Of a stretch of DNA of 64,000 nucleotides, positions 18,476 to 27,432 are shown in pieces (position 1 is the stretch's first letter; each line of letters opens with the position of its first letter). The notes beneath the pieces are model-generated. The model was not told the origin of the DNA and did not search any database. It saw only the letters and a list, made by a program, of their open reading frames with translations. The position numbers and the translations under genes are program-made. Source of the stretch: Bacteroidetes bacterium ADurb.Bin145 (GTDB lineage: Bacteria; Bacteroidota; Bacteroidia; Bacteroidales; VadinHA17). The stretch spans positions 278,918 to 342,917 of the forward strand of contig MWDJ01000001.1 of assembly GCA_002070505.1 (NCBI GenBank), read 5' to 3'.

Positions 18476-18892
18476 CTAAGGTTCAAGAGGTGCCTCAGGA
18501 ATTACATTACTGATCATTAGGATTTTATTTGTCATATTGGATATGTAAACTTCATAAGTAATCTTCATCTGGCCTTTATAATCCATATAAGTGCTGTTAA
18601 CAGGACCGGTGGAAAATATCTCTCCGTTTATTTTTGCTGTTATCTCAGCTTTTGAAAAAGCAATTTTAACCCTTTTATAAGCCGATACTTCACCGGGATT
18701 AATGGTGCCAAGCGACCTGACGTTCCCAACCGTATCACGTACGCCGGCAGTATTTATCACAACATCAGTGAACACTTCTGCACCCTGCATATTTCTGACT
18801 CTTACGTCTGTCGGTCCTTCGGGCTCAAACTTTGTCTTCTTACAAGCAGCTGCTGTAATGAGAATTAACAAAATGAAAAAGAACTTTTTCAT
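18476..18892 (-). CDS. Small lipoprotein of unknown function
   Basis: A 138-residue protein with a clear lipoprotein signal: charged MKKF, a hydrophobic stretch and the lipobox TAAAC with Cys17, after which KKTKFEPEG leads into the mature part. No Asp at +2, but in Bacteroidota surface lipoproteins the export signal is an acidic cluster, and none is obvious. The mature domain (about 115 residues) looks all-beta, with alternating hydrophobic and polar residues. I do not recognise the family. It lies between the PLP enzyme gene and batE, on the same strand as both. Confidence 0.7.
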   Translation of the reverse strand: MKKFFFILLILITAAACKKTKFEPEGPTDVRVRNMQGAEVFTDVVINTAGVRDTVGNVRSLGTINPGEVSAYKRVKIAFSKAEITAKINGEIFSTGPVNSTYMDYKGQMKITYEVYISNMTNKILMISNVIPEAPLEP

Positions 18893-18959
18893 TGACAGAG
18901 GGAATTAATTTGGTTAATAATCAATTGCCCTGAAAGGTAATAAAATAGTTTCAGATTAG

Positions 18960-19730
18960 TCAGATGATTTCAAGACTATTTGCAGGTATCCAACCTTTGT
19001 TGCCGTCTGAGAGCCTTATCTCCAGCCACTCTCCTACTTCATCTTCAACTTTCACCTTAGTGCCTTCATGCAGCACAAAAAGATCCGTGCCACTGTTATC
19101 CGGAGAACTTTTACCATTTACCTGCGGACTGAATATTATTGCTTCTCTGTTATTCTGGACCAGTGTTCTGTTTCGGAATGATAAAGTGAGTGAAGTGATT
19201 GAAATGATGAATAAAAGTACAGCGAACCAGAAGCCGCTTACTTTTAGTTTATACCTTGAAGTGTAGAAATATATTGACAGTGACAGAAGGAAGAGGAAGA
19301 AGGTGATAAGGCTCATTGTGGCCCAGCTGTTTGTACTCTGGATAAGTGCCAGAGAATCGTACCATCTCACGAAGAACAGTTCGGGGATCTCCTCAAAACG
19401 GTCAATAACAAGCGTTCTGGCGATCTGCAGATTATAATTAATATCTTCGTCAGCCGGCTTGCGCAGCAGAGCTCTTTCATAAAACAGGATTGCTGCAGGG
19501 ACGCTATCGAGTTTGAAATATGCATTCCCTATATTATACATCAGCTCTGCTGAATGGAATCCGGTATTATAAATACCCAGCCATAATTCAAGGGCTTTTT
19601 CGTAATCGCCTCCGGAGTAAAATCCTGTGCCCTGCCTGAATTTCTCAAGCCTTTCTTCCTGTGAGAAAGCACTAAAGCAAAACAGGCTAATAATAAGCAA
19701 AGCTGATATTGATATTATTCTAGTTCTCAT
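18960..19730 (-). CDS. batE: BatE: TPR protein with C-terminal SH3 domain
   Basis: A 256-residue exported membrane protein and the last gene of the Bat (aerotolerance) operon. It has a signal peptide (residues 1-23, ending SAFSQ), two TPR-like helices pairs including ALELWLGIYNTGFHSAELMYNIGNAYFKL (about 45-100), two membrane segments (about 135-155 and 165-185), and a bacterial SH3 domain (about 195-256) with LHEGTKVKVEDEVGEWLEI and GWIPA. Its ATG overlaps the batD stop by 4 bp. Bat proteins are linked to oxygen tolerance and envelope integrity in Bacteroides, but the exact mechanism is unsettled. Confidence 0.85.
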   Translation of the reverse strand: MRTRIISISALLIISLFCFSAFSQEERLEKFRQGTGFYSGGDYEKALELWLGIYNTGFHSAELMYNIGNAYFKLDSVPAAILFYERALLRKPADEDINYNLQIARTLVIDRFEEIPELFFVRWYDSLALIQSTNSWATMSLITFFLFLLSLSIYFYTSRYKLKVSGFWFAVLLFIISITSLTLSFRNRTLVQNNREAIIFSPQVNGKSSPDNSGTDLFVLHEGTKVKVEDEVGEWLEIRLSDGNKGWIPANSLEII

Positions 19731-21559
19731 CTGCCACCCCCTGTTGAGTTTTCAATTGTCCTGATGAATGCGGAAGCTTTCTCATATATATGAGCGGCTT
19801 CAGTACCTGATGCAGACGGGGCATAGCGGGCAAATTCGCATGAATCCAGCAATTCAGTAAGGCCCTGAATAGTCTCATCCGGGATACCTCTTTCACGTAA
19901 TACTTGAGAAACGTTATTCCTCGAAAGATCTGAAGCGGGAATATTCAGTTTATCGCCCAGATAACCCCAGATTGCCTTTAATATTTCTTCGTGAAACCTG
20001 TCAATTTCGTTCCGCTTCATACACGCTGCTGCTTCCCGAAGTCTCTGCACTGCAATCTTGCCGGCCTTCCTGTTCTTTACAGCAGTAATATCAGCGTTTC
20101 GCCTTATATGTTCACGCCGCAAAAACAGGATCGTAAAAAATGCAATGAGTGCGATAGCATAGCCTGAATAAAATGAACGGTTTGACAGGATTATATTTGA
20201 TGATCTGACAAGCTTGCCTGCACTTGTCTTAATGAATCTGATATCTTTCCCGACATATTTAACATTCTCCTTTGATACTCCGCCGTATACTGTTATACCT
20301 GCATTCTGGTCTGTACCTTTCCTTGCATGAAACCGATGGCCTTCAGTTGTAAGTTTTTCGTATTTGCCTGTGGATGAATTAAAATAGGAATATGTTACAG
20401 GCGGGATAGTGAAATCGCCATAATGCCTGGGGATCAGCAGATACTCGAAAATCCTCTGACCAGAGGTTCCGCTAGTGCTGTTTTTAATATCGTCGGTTAT
20501 TTTGGGATCATATACTTCAATATCCGGAGAAAGCTTAAGTACCGGTGCACCTGCCAGTTTAAGATTACCCGTACCTGAAACGGTAATCCTGTAATTTACA
20601 GCGTCATTGACATTAACTGAATCTTTGTTAATACCTGATTTTATACTCAGCTTTCCGACAACTCCTGAAAAATCATCAGGTTTTGTTCCGGGTAGTGGCC
20701 TGACATTTATTGTAACCGGCCGGCTGGCAACGGCTCTCGGAACAGACTGGTATGTAGCGAAGAAATCACCAAAGAACGGGTCCGGATTACCTGTTCTCTG
20801 TTGGACAAGCACCGTTATCTGGACAGGATCAATCGTTATCTGACCGCTTACCTGAGGATAAAGCAGGAACTGTTGGATCACTCCTGTACCGTATATTGTG
20901 CCGTTGACATTTTCCTGCCTCAGTGAATTCAGCGCCGGAGTCTCCAGATCGGTCCTGAGAAAACTTGTAAAAGCCGGATATTTTACTTCATTGATACCTG
21001 AGAGATCAACCCGTGTATAGATCTTCACGGAGGCAACAATAGGTTCCCCGACATAAACTGACCTTTTGTTTACAGACAGGTTGAGAAAGAGATCACCTCT
21101 TACATTTCCTTCACTACCATCATCCTGATCCTCTGCATCTCCGGTTCTTGCCCCAGATGCCGGTCTTCCTCTTCCCACCACTTCAATCCGCAACGAATCG
21201 GAATAATATGATTTGTTCTTCAGAGTGAATGTTGCCGGTTCAATTACAAAGACACCCTCATTCATAGCCTGAAGGTAATAAGTATATGAATAAGAGGTCT
21301 GATGAGACATTTTACCATTGATGATCTGGGTGCTTGAGCTGTAAGATGTTTGCGGCCCCATCAGTTTATAAAAGCCCTGAAACGAGGGTGCGGTAAACTG
21401 GCCGCCACCTGAATTTACAGTCCAGGAAACGCTGAACTGCTGACCCGCTTCCACTACAGACGGATATTCAGCCTCCACAGTTATATCCTGGGCATTTGCT
21501 GCCAGTCCAGTTAAAATAAACAGTAAATATGTCAATAATCGTCTCTTCATTTTATTCAA
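19727..21559 (-). CDS. batD: BatD: large periplasmic protein of the Bat operon
   Basis: A 610-residue protein with a signal peptide ending ANAQ (residue 24), a long series of beta-sandwich domains beginning DITVEAEYPSVVEAGQQF and including the typical SRPVTINVRPLPG segment at about residue 285, one membrane helix at about 460-480 (GYAIALIAFFTILFLRR), and a cytoplasmic helical tail of about 130 residues with KAIWGYLGDKLNIPASDLSRNNV. This matches the BatD/oxygen-tolerance family. It lies 5 bp after batC and overlaps batE by 4 bp, so the operon is translationally tight. Confidence 0.88.
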   Translation of the reverse strand: MNKMKRRLLTYLLFILTGLAANAQDITVEAEYPSVVEAGQQFSVSWTVNSGGGQFTAPSFQGFYKLMGPQTSYSSSTQIINGKMSHQTSYSYTYYLQAMNEGVFVIEPATFTLKNKSYYSDSLRIEVVGRGRPASGARTGDAEDQDDGSEGNVRGDLFLNLSVNKRSVYVGEPIVASVKIYTRVDLSGINEVKYPAFTSFLRTDLETPALNSLRQENVNGTIYGTGVIQQFLLYPQVSGQITIDPVQITVLVQQRTGNPDPFFGDFFATYQSVPRAVASRPVTINVRPLPGTKPDDFSGVVGKLSIKSGINKDSVNVNDAVNYRITVSGTGNLKLAGAPVLKLSPDIEVYDPKITDDIKNSTSGTSGQRIFEYLLIPRHYGDFTIPPVTYSYFNSSTGKYEKLTTEGHRFHARKGTDQNAGITVYGGVSKENVKYVGKDIRFIKTSAGKLVRSSNIILSNRSFYSGYAIALIAFFTILFLRREHIRRNADITAVKNRKAGKIAVQRLREAAACMKRNEIDRFHEEILKAIWGYLGDKLNIPASDLSRNNVSQVLRERGIPDETIQGLTELLDSCEFARYAPSASGTEAAHIYEKASAFIRTIENSTGGGR

Positions 21560-21564
21560 TTCCT

Positions 21565-22308
21565 TTACCAGTTCTTAGCTGAACGGACTCTCTCTTTTGC
21601 TGCCTTTGCAAGCTTGACTTTTTCCTGAACATTCTTCTCATCGTTCTCAAGGGCATTCAGAATCCTTTCAGCATCTTCCTTTGAAATAGTCTGGTTATCC
21701 TTCTGTTGTTGCTGCTGCTGATTCTGGTCTTTATTCTGGTCCTGTTCTTTCTCTTTATCCTGGTCTTTATTCTGGTCCTTGTTGTTTTGTTGCTGTTGTT
21801 GATTTTGCTTCTGTTGCTGTTGTTGCTGCTGCTGACGAAGAAGATCCTGAGCATAAGCCAGGTTATATTTTGCCTCAGGATTTTTCGGGTCAAGTCTCAG
21901 GGAACCTTTATAGGCATCTATGCTTTCCTCCAATTTATTTGCCTTCAATAAGGAATTACCCAGATTATAAAGCCCGGCTGATTTCTTTTTATTGTTTTCA
22001 TTCATGTTAATATTATCCATGAATTGTTTCCCGGCATCCTCGAATTTCTTCTGTTTGTAAAGTGCATCTCCGGCATTGAAAACGGCATCAGCTGATTGTT
22101 TATTTTTGTCGATTGCCTTACGGTATGATATTTCTGATTCTGAATACTGTTTTTTTTCATATTCCCTGTTTCCCTGACGAATGAATTTTTTATCGGCCTG
22201 GCCGGATACAGAAACCGGGAGTGACATGATGCCAGTTATAGAAAGGATCAGAATAAGTGAAAACTTCCTGTACTGATATGCCGATATTTTCATTATCTTT
22301 TCTCTCAT
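21565..22308 (-). CDS. batC: BatC: TPR protein with Gln-rich tail
   Basis: A 247-residue protein with an N-terminal signal sequence (hydrophobic residues about 14-35) and three TPR units (about 40-150: NREYEKKQYSESEISYRKAI, GLYNLGNSLLKANKLEESIDAYKGSL, NPEAKYNLAYAQDLL). Residues about 155-205 are a low-complexity tract of Gln, Asn, Lys and Asp, then a charged helical end. TPRs suggest it scaffolds the BatA/BatB von Willebrand proteins. The low-complexity tract is common in BatC and varies in length between relatives. It overlaps batB by 4 bp. Confidence 0.87.
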   Translation of the reverse strand: MREKIMKISAYQYRKFSLILILSITGIMSLPVSVSGQADKKFIRQGNREYEKKQYSESEISYRKAIDKNKQSADAVFNAGDALYKQKKFEDAGKQFMDNINMNENNKKKSAGLYNLGNSLLKANKLEESIDAYKGSLRLDPKNPEAKYNLAYAQDLLRQQQQQQQQKQNQQQQQNNKDQNKDQDKEKEQDQNKDQNQQQQQQKDNQTISKEDAERILNALENDEKNVQEKVKLAKAAKERVRSAKNW

Positions 22309-23345
22309 ATCTTTACCTTGAATAACCTTATATTCGCGAGTTTCCGGTTCTTACGGTCCATAACAATGAAATCTGTCAGCAGAAACACAAAGGCAATTAA
22401 TGCAAAAATCTGAAATTGATCATTATATTCGGTATACATTTTACTTTCCAGTTCCTGTTTTTTCATCTGTTTTATTTCACCGAAGATCTCATCCAGTCCC
22501 AGATTTGAACTGCTTGCCCTCACATAATTACCTCTGCCGTTCACAGCAATTCTTTTCAGTATATCCTCATCCAGTTTAGTAATAACTGTATTACCTTCAT
22601 TATCCTTGAGATAATCTTTTTTCCCTCGGGAAGAAAATGGCACGGGAACACCTTCAGAGGATCCTATACCGATAGTATGGATGACAATGCCTGTTTTTGC
22701 TGCTTCTTCTGCTTTTGCTACGGGATCATCTTCGTGGTTCTCACCGTCGGTAATGATTATCATAGCTTTACTTTTGCCATCGCCCGGGGTGAAAGATCTC
22801 ATGCCCAAATCAATAGCTGCACCAATAGCAGTGCCCTGTCTGGGTACCATTTCAGGGCTGATTGTTGAGAGGAACATTTTTGCTGAAATATAATCAGTAG
22901 TAATAGGTATCTGGGTATAAGCATCTCCGGCAAAAACTATAAGGCCTATTTTATCGTTCTCAAGATTATCAATAAGTCTTGAAAGAGCCTGCTTAGCCCT
23001 TGTGAGGCGATCAGGCTGAATATCTTCCGCAAGCATTGAATTACTTACGTCAAGTGCAATTATCACCTCCACTCCCTGCTTTTTGACTTCTTCAAGCCGG
23101 GAACCAAACTGCGGACGGGCAAGAATAATGATTACTGAAGTAAGTGCAAGAAGCTGGAACATGAATTTAACTATTGGTCGTGTTACGGAGTATTCAGGCA
23201 TTAGTTGCCGCACAAGACTTGTATTTCCCAGTTTCTGAAGTGCTCTTTTTCTCCATGCTGTCCTTATTATCCAAAGCAGGATCAACACCGGCAGCAGTAA
23301 GAGCAGGTAAAGAAAATCGGGATTTGCAAATCTGAATAACTGCAT
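22305..23345 (-). CDS. batB: BatB: membrane-anchored von Willebrand A domain protein
   Basis: A 346-residue protein with two N-terminal membrane helices (about 9-26 and 58-80), a VWA domain (about 90-290) and a C-terminal membrane helix (about 310-330). The metal-ion-dependent adhesion site is intact: ALDVSNSM (DxSxS) and, later, IIITDGENHED. It pairs with BatA, its neighbour 11 bp upstream, in a membrane complex of the Bat system, probably acting on metal-dependent protein contacts in the periplasm or cytoplasm under control of the MoxR ATPase. Confidence 0.9.
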   Translation of the reverse strand: MQLFRFANPDFLYLLLLLPVLILLWIIRTAWRKRALQKLGNTSLVRQLMPEYSVTRPIVKFMFQLLALTSVIIILARPQFGSRLEEVKKQGVEVIIALDVSNSMLAEDIQPDRLTRAKQALSRLIDNLENDKIGLIVFAGDAYTQIPITTDYISAKMFLSTISPEMVPRQGTAIGAAIDLGMRSFTPGDGKSKAMIIITDGENHEDDPVAKAEEAAKTGIVIHTIGIGSSEGVPVPFSSRGKKDYLKDNEGNTVITKLDEDILKRIAVNGRGNYVRASSSNLGLDEIFGEIKQMKKQELESKMYTEYNDQFQIFALIAFVFLLTDFIVMDRKNRKLANIRLFKVKI

Positions 23346-23356
23346 TGCTTCTGAAT

Positions 23357-24349
23357 CTATGTTATATTCTTATAAAGTGTAATTCTTGCAAATACTTCAA
23401 GAACCAGCAATCCGAAAAGGATCAATGCCGGTATCATGAATTTCTCCTCTTTCCTTGTAAACTGACGAACATCTATTTTTGATTTCTCCAGTTTATCAAT
23501 TTCTCCATAAACCTGTACCAGCTTGTTATTGTCAGTTGCCCTGAAATATTTACCACCTGTTTTTGCGGCAATGTCCTTAAGAATAGCTTCGTCAATTTCA
23601 ACTGGCAAATTCTGGTACTGGGTTCCGAAAGGTGTCTGAACAGGATATGGCGCTGTTCCCATAGTACCCACACCAATTGTATAAACCCTGATACCAAAAG
23701 TTTTTGCAATATCAGCAGCAGTTGCAGGAGCTATTTCTCCCCGGTTATTGACACCATCAGTAAGGAGTATTATAACCTTGCTTTTGGCCTCTGAATCTTT
23801 TATCCTGTTGACAGCAAGTGCAAGTCCGTTCCCTATTGCTGTACCATCCTCAATCATTCCGCTCTGCAGTTCTCTCATCAGATTGATAAGAACAGCATGG
23901 TCTGTTGTAAGAGGGCATTGAGTAAAACTCTCGCCGCTGAAAACAACCAGGCCAATACGGTCATAAGGCCGTCCTGATATGAATTCTGTTGCCACATTTT
24001 TTGAAGCTTCCAGCCGGTCGGGTTTGAAATCACGGGCCAGCATGCTGCCCGAGATATCGAGAGTAAGGATTATGTCTATACCCTCCGTGCTCACATCCTG
24101 GAACATATCGATCTTTTGCGGACGTGCCAGTACAATTATTAAAAAAGCTATAGCGGCGGTTCTCAAACCGAAAAGTATGTGGCGGAGATAATTCCGGAAG
24201 GTCTGTCCGGTATTTGCGAAAGGTTTCAGTCCGGGCATACGCAGTGAAGCAGATGTCCGGCTTTGCCGCAATACATAAAAGGCAATCATTGCGGGTACCA
24301 ATAAAAGGAGCCACAGAATAAGAGGCTGTGCAAATTTAATTCCTGTCAT
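23357..24349 (-). CDS. batA: BatA: membrane-anchored von Willebrand A domain protein
   Basis: A 330-residue paralogue of BatB with the same layout: two N-terminal helices (about 9-26 and 60-80), a VWA domain (about 88-300) with LTLDISGSM and ILLTDGVNNRG as the metal site, and a C-terminal helix (about 308-325). The longer conserved FSGESFTQCPLTTDHAVL segment is typical of BatA. Its start codon overlaps the end of the upstream batD-like gene by 4 bp, and batB follows after 11 bp. Confidence 0.9.
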   Translation of the reverse strand: MTGIKFAQPLILWLLLLVPAMIAFYVLRQSRTSASLRMPGLKPFANTGQTFRNYLRHILFGLRTAAIAFLIIVLARPQKIDMFQDVSTEGIDIILTLDISGSMLARDFKPDRLEASKNVATEFISGRPYDRIGLVVFSGESFTQCPLTTDHAVLINLMRELQSGMIEDGTAIGNGLALAVNRIKDSEAKSKVIILLTDGVNNRGEIAPATAADIAKTFGIRVYTIGVGTMGTAPYPVQTPFGTQYQNLPVEIDEAILKDIAAKTGGKYFRATDNNKLVQVYGEIDKLEKSKIDVRQFTRKEEKFMIPALILFGLLVLEVFARITLYKNIT

Positions 24350-25323
24350 TGCCCACCTCCTTTCGAGTTGATCTCAGTGTCAGGAATTGCTTCCTCAGGC
24401 TTAATCATTGTATTTTCAACAAAACGCCATGAATTGTCGAAATTAGATTCGTTCTCCGTCGATTCGGGTTTGTATTTTGCAAATTTTACAAGATCAGCAT
24501 TGCTCAGGACTGATTTAAGTACAGAATATGATTCATCTTTCCTGAAACCGGAGCTGACAAGAGCATCAAGAGTTTCAGATGTGGTCATTTCCAACGAATT
24601 GACTCCATAACGATTCTCAAGATACTGGCGTAAAATCTCTGTAAGGCGCGAATAATATTTCTTAACTTCTCCCTTCTGCCACAATTCTTCCTGTTTCAGT
24701 CTTTCAAGTTCGCGGAAGGCAATTACATGAGCCGGATCGGGATTTATCTCTTTTTCAGGTTCCTTCTTTGATCTTTTCAGTTTCCTTGAAAGTAAAATAA
24801 TACCCCAGACTGCTGCTGCAGCAAGAGCAGCGAGCAATACCCAGGGCAGCACTTCAGAAGCAGTAAGAGGGGCTCTGTATGGTTTGATGATATCGAATAT
24901 TTTTTCAGTTGTATCTGGTGGAGTAATCCTGATACGCATTACCTCGAGGGGATTGTAATCAGAATAAAAACGCTTTATCCCGTTTTCGCTCCGTATCTCC
25001 GCATAAGCCGGCGGTATCCTGTAATAACCTGAATCAAATGAGGTGATCAGATATTTATTTTCGACCTTGATTCTTCCACTTGCTGAAGCGATCGTATCCT
25101 GAGAAGGACCTGATAAAATTTCAATATTCCTGATTAATGTGTCTTTCAGTGGTTTTATATCGAGACTCAGATCTGCCGGTTGATCAATTGATATTGTGTA
25201 GAAGATCTGGTCACCGATATATATTCTTGATGTATCAAGGCGGGATGTAACACTGACATCCTGACCATTTATTTCGGGAAATAAGCACAGTAATATGAAT
25301 ATGTAAACCAAATCTTTTCGCAT
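24346..25323 (-). CDS. Short BatD-like/DUF4381-like membrane protein of the Bat operon
   Basis: A 325-residue protein with a signal peptide ending EINGQ (residue 20), a beta-sandwich region (21-165) opening VSVTSRLDTSRIYIGDQI, one membrane helix (about 170-195), and a cytoplasmic part with EELWQKGEVKKYYSRLTEILRQYLENRYGV, the pattern seen in proteins between DUF58 and BatA genes. It looks like a reduced BatD: one extracytoplasmic beta domain, one helix, one cytoplasmic helical domain. It lies 2 bp after the DUF58 gene and overlaps batA by 4 bp. Function is unknown beyond membership of the complex. Confidence 0.72.
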   Translation of the reverse strand: MRKDLVYIFILLCLFPEINGQDVSVTSRLDTSRIYIGDQIFYTISIDQPADLSLDIKPLKDTLIRNIEILSGPSQDTIASASGRIKVENKYLITSFDSGYYRIPPAYAEIRSENGIKRFYSDYNPLEVMRIRITPPDTTEKIFDIIKPYRAPLTASEVLPWVLLAALAAAAVWGIILLSRKLKRSKKEPEKEINPDPAHVIAFRELERLKQEELWQKGEVKKYYSRLTEILRQYLENRYGVNSLEMTTSETLDALVSSGFRKDESYSVLKSVLSNADLVKFAKYKPESTENESNFDNSWRFVENTMIKPEEAIPDTEINSKGGGQ

Positions 25324-25325
25324 AT

Positions 25326-26189
25326 TTACCGGCTTTCGAACATTTTTATCAGTGGTTGAACATAATCTTCAGCTGTACTTATAAAAACAGAATCGACTCC
25401 GCATCGTTTGAACAGGTTCTTTGTTGAAGAAAGATGATCCTGCCACCATTTTGCATAAGCCTGCCTCGACAGAGATGAAGATGTATCGATCCATTTACCT
25501 TCTCCGGTTTCCGAATCGGTTATCCTGATGAATCCCACATCCGGAACAGACACCTCTGCCGGATCATAAACCTTAATTCCGACAATATCGTGTTTGTTTG
25601 ATGCTATCCGTAGCGCTTCTTCAAAACCGGGAGCAATAAAATCAGACAGGATAAATGCAGTACATCTTTTTTTAATGGCATTTGTAAGGTACCTGAGAGG
25701 TTCATCAAGATTTGTCAGGGGGCTGACAGCTTTGAAATCAAGCAATTCCCTTATTATTCTCAGGATATGTTTTCTTCCTTTCAGGGGTGGAATGAATTTC
25801 TCTACTTTATCTGAAAAGAATATTACACCTATCTTATCGTTGTTGAATATTGCAGAAAAAGAGAGGACCGCTGCAACCTCGGTCATTATGTCTCTCTTGA
25901 AACCGGTTGTTGTTCCGAATGCTCCGGAGCCGCTAACATCAATAAGAAGCATTACAGTGAGCTCTCTTTCTTCCTCAAAGATCTTGACATAGGGATGATT
26001 GAAGCGGGCGGTGACATTCCAGTCAATACTTCTTATATCATCGCCGAACTGATATTCCCTTACCTCACTGAAGGCGATTCCCCTACCCTTGAAGGCGCTG
26101 TGATATTCACCGGCAAAAATATGCCGGCTCAGGCCCCTGGTCTTGATCTCAATCTTTCGTACTTTCTTTATTAGTTCGGTTGCTTCCAT
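25326..26189 (-). CDS. DUF58 (VWA-like) protein of the MoxR/Bat operon
   Basis: A 287-residue cytoplasmic protein. The DUF58 signature is GDDIRSIDWNVTARFNHPYVKIFEEEREL at about residues 49-77, followed by a VWA-like core with MLLIDVSGSGAFG. DUF58 proteins accompany MoxR ATPases and are thought to be their clients or adaptors. It starts 119 bp after moxR and ends 2 bp before the next Bat gene, so the operon order here is moxR, DUF58, batD-like, batA, batB, batC, batD, batE. Confidence 0.88.
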   Translation of the reverse strand: MEATELIKKVRKIEIKTRGLSRHIFAGEYHSAFKGRGIAFSEVREYQFGDDIRSIDWNVTARFNHPYVKIFEEERELTVMLLIDVSGSGAFGTTTGFKRDIMTEVAAVLSFSAIFNNDKIGVIFFSDKVEKFIPPLKGRKHILRIIRELLDFKAVSPLTNLDEPLRYLTNAIKKRCTAFILSDFIAPGFEEALRIASNKHDIVGIKVYDPAEVSVPDVGFIRITDSETGEGKWIDTSSSLSRQAYAKWWQDHLSSTKNLFKRCGVDSVFISTAEDYVQPLIKMFESR

Positions 26190-26308
26190 GAATCTGATTC
26201 ACTATCACCTTCCTGTTTACATCACAACAATCATTTCCGGCTCCGGTTTCTCTGATGACTGAATTTCCCTCATACCTCGCATGTATCAATGCCGAGGCCT
26301 TTAAAATA

Positions 26309-27304
26309 TTATGGAACTTCAACCACATTGAGGATCTCTGCAATTATTTTGTCCTGATTGACATTTTCAGCCTCAGCCTCGTAAGTCAGTCCTATTCTGT
26401 GACGCAAGACATCGGGGCATATTGCCCTTATATCTTCGGGGATTACATATCCTCTTCGCCTGATGAAAGCAAACGCTTTTGCTGCAATAGATAAATAAAT
26501 TGAAGCTCTTGGTGATGCTCCGTAAGATATCATATTCGTAAAAGCCGGAAGTCCGTATTTCTCAGGATGTCTGCTGGCGAATACAATGTTGAGAATATAG
26601 TTCTCAATTTTTTCATCCATATAAACTTCCCTGACAACTTCCCTTGCTCTTATTATATCAGTAGTTTTCAGAACAGAGTTCGTTCGTGGAAATTCTTTTC
26701 CAAGGTTTTCCCGTATGATAAGCCTTTCTTCTTCCATTGAAGGATAATCGATCAGCACTTTCATCATGAATCTGTCTACCTGGGCTTCAGGAAGAGGGTA
26801 CGTTCCCTCCTGTTCAATCGGGTTCTGTGTAGCAAGTACGAGGAAAGGATCGTCAAGACGAAATGTTGATTCCCCGATTGTGATCTGTCGCTCCTGCATA
26901 GCTTCCAGCAGTGCACTCTGGACCTTAGCCGGCGAACGGTTTATCTCATCAGCAAGTATGAAATTCGCAAATACCGGACCTTTTTTTACGATGAATTCCT
27001 CCTTCTTCTGACTGTAGATCATCGTACCTATAAGGTCCGCAGGCAGAAGGTCGGGCGTGAACTGTATCCTGCTGAATTTAGCATCTATTATTGAAGCGAG
27101 TGATTTTATCGCGAGTGTTTTTGCCAGTCCGGGTACCCCTTCAAGCAGCAGATGCCCATTAGCCAGTAGTCCAATCAAAAGACTGTCAGTCAGATGTTTC
27201 TGTCCTACTATCACCTTATTCATTTCCATCCTTATGATATCGACGAAAGCGCTTTCTTTTTCTATTTTCTCATTCAGTAACCTGATATCGGAAGTCTGCT
27301 CCAT
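26309..27304 (-). CDS. moxR: MoxR-family AAA+ ATPase
   Basis: A 331-residue AAA+ ATPase, usually a chaperone for VWA-domain partners. Walker A is GVPGLAKT, Walker B is ILADEINRSPAKVQSALLEAM, and the arginine-finger region follows LPEAQVDRFMMKV. The ATG at 27304 (MEQTSDIRLL) fits the family; an in-frame ATG 30 bp upstream adds a hydrophobic decapeptide and is unlikely. A promoter-like TATTTTTG (27323-27330) lies just upstream on the same strand, so this is probably the first gene of the Bat operon. Confidence 0.93.
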   Translation of the reverse strand: MEQTSDIRLLNEKIEKESAFVDIIRMEMNKVIVGQKHLTDSLLIGLLANGHLLLEGVPGLAKTLAIKSLASIIDAKFSRIQFTPDLLPADLIGTMIYSQKKEEFIVKKGPVFANFILADEINRSPAKVQSALLEAMQERQITIGESTFRLDDPFLVLATQNPIEQEGTYPLPEAQVDRFMMKVLIDYPSMEEERLIIRENLGKEFPRTNSVLKTTDIIRAREVVREVYMDEKIENYILNIVFASRHPEKYGLPAFTNMISYGASPRASIYLSIAAKAFAFIRRRGYVIPEDIRAICPDVLRHRIGLTYEAEAENVNQDKIIAEILNVVEVP

Positions 27305-27322
27305 AGTTTTTATTTTAAGTTG

Positions 27323-27330
27323 CAAAAATA
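27323..27330 (-). promoter_or_regulatory. Possible -7 box for the moxR-bat operon
   Basis: On the minus strand the sequence TATTTTTG matches the Bacteroidota -7 consensus TAnnTTTG about 18 bp before the moxR start. No good TTTG box sits 19 bp further upstream, so the match is partial. Confidence 0.35.
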
Positions 27331-27432
27331 ACAAATTGATTAAAGTAATATGCCTTTCCGTGTATTATGAAACATGGACACAAAAGAAGCCAAGCAATTA
27401 ATAAAGAGGTGTTAATGAGTGTTAAATTTCTG

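Noticed and set aside
21700..21840. Gln-rich tract in batC as a possible CRISPR or tandem repeat
   Set aside because: It is a coding low-complexity tract of CAA/CAG/AAC codons inside an intact reading frame, without spacers.
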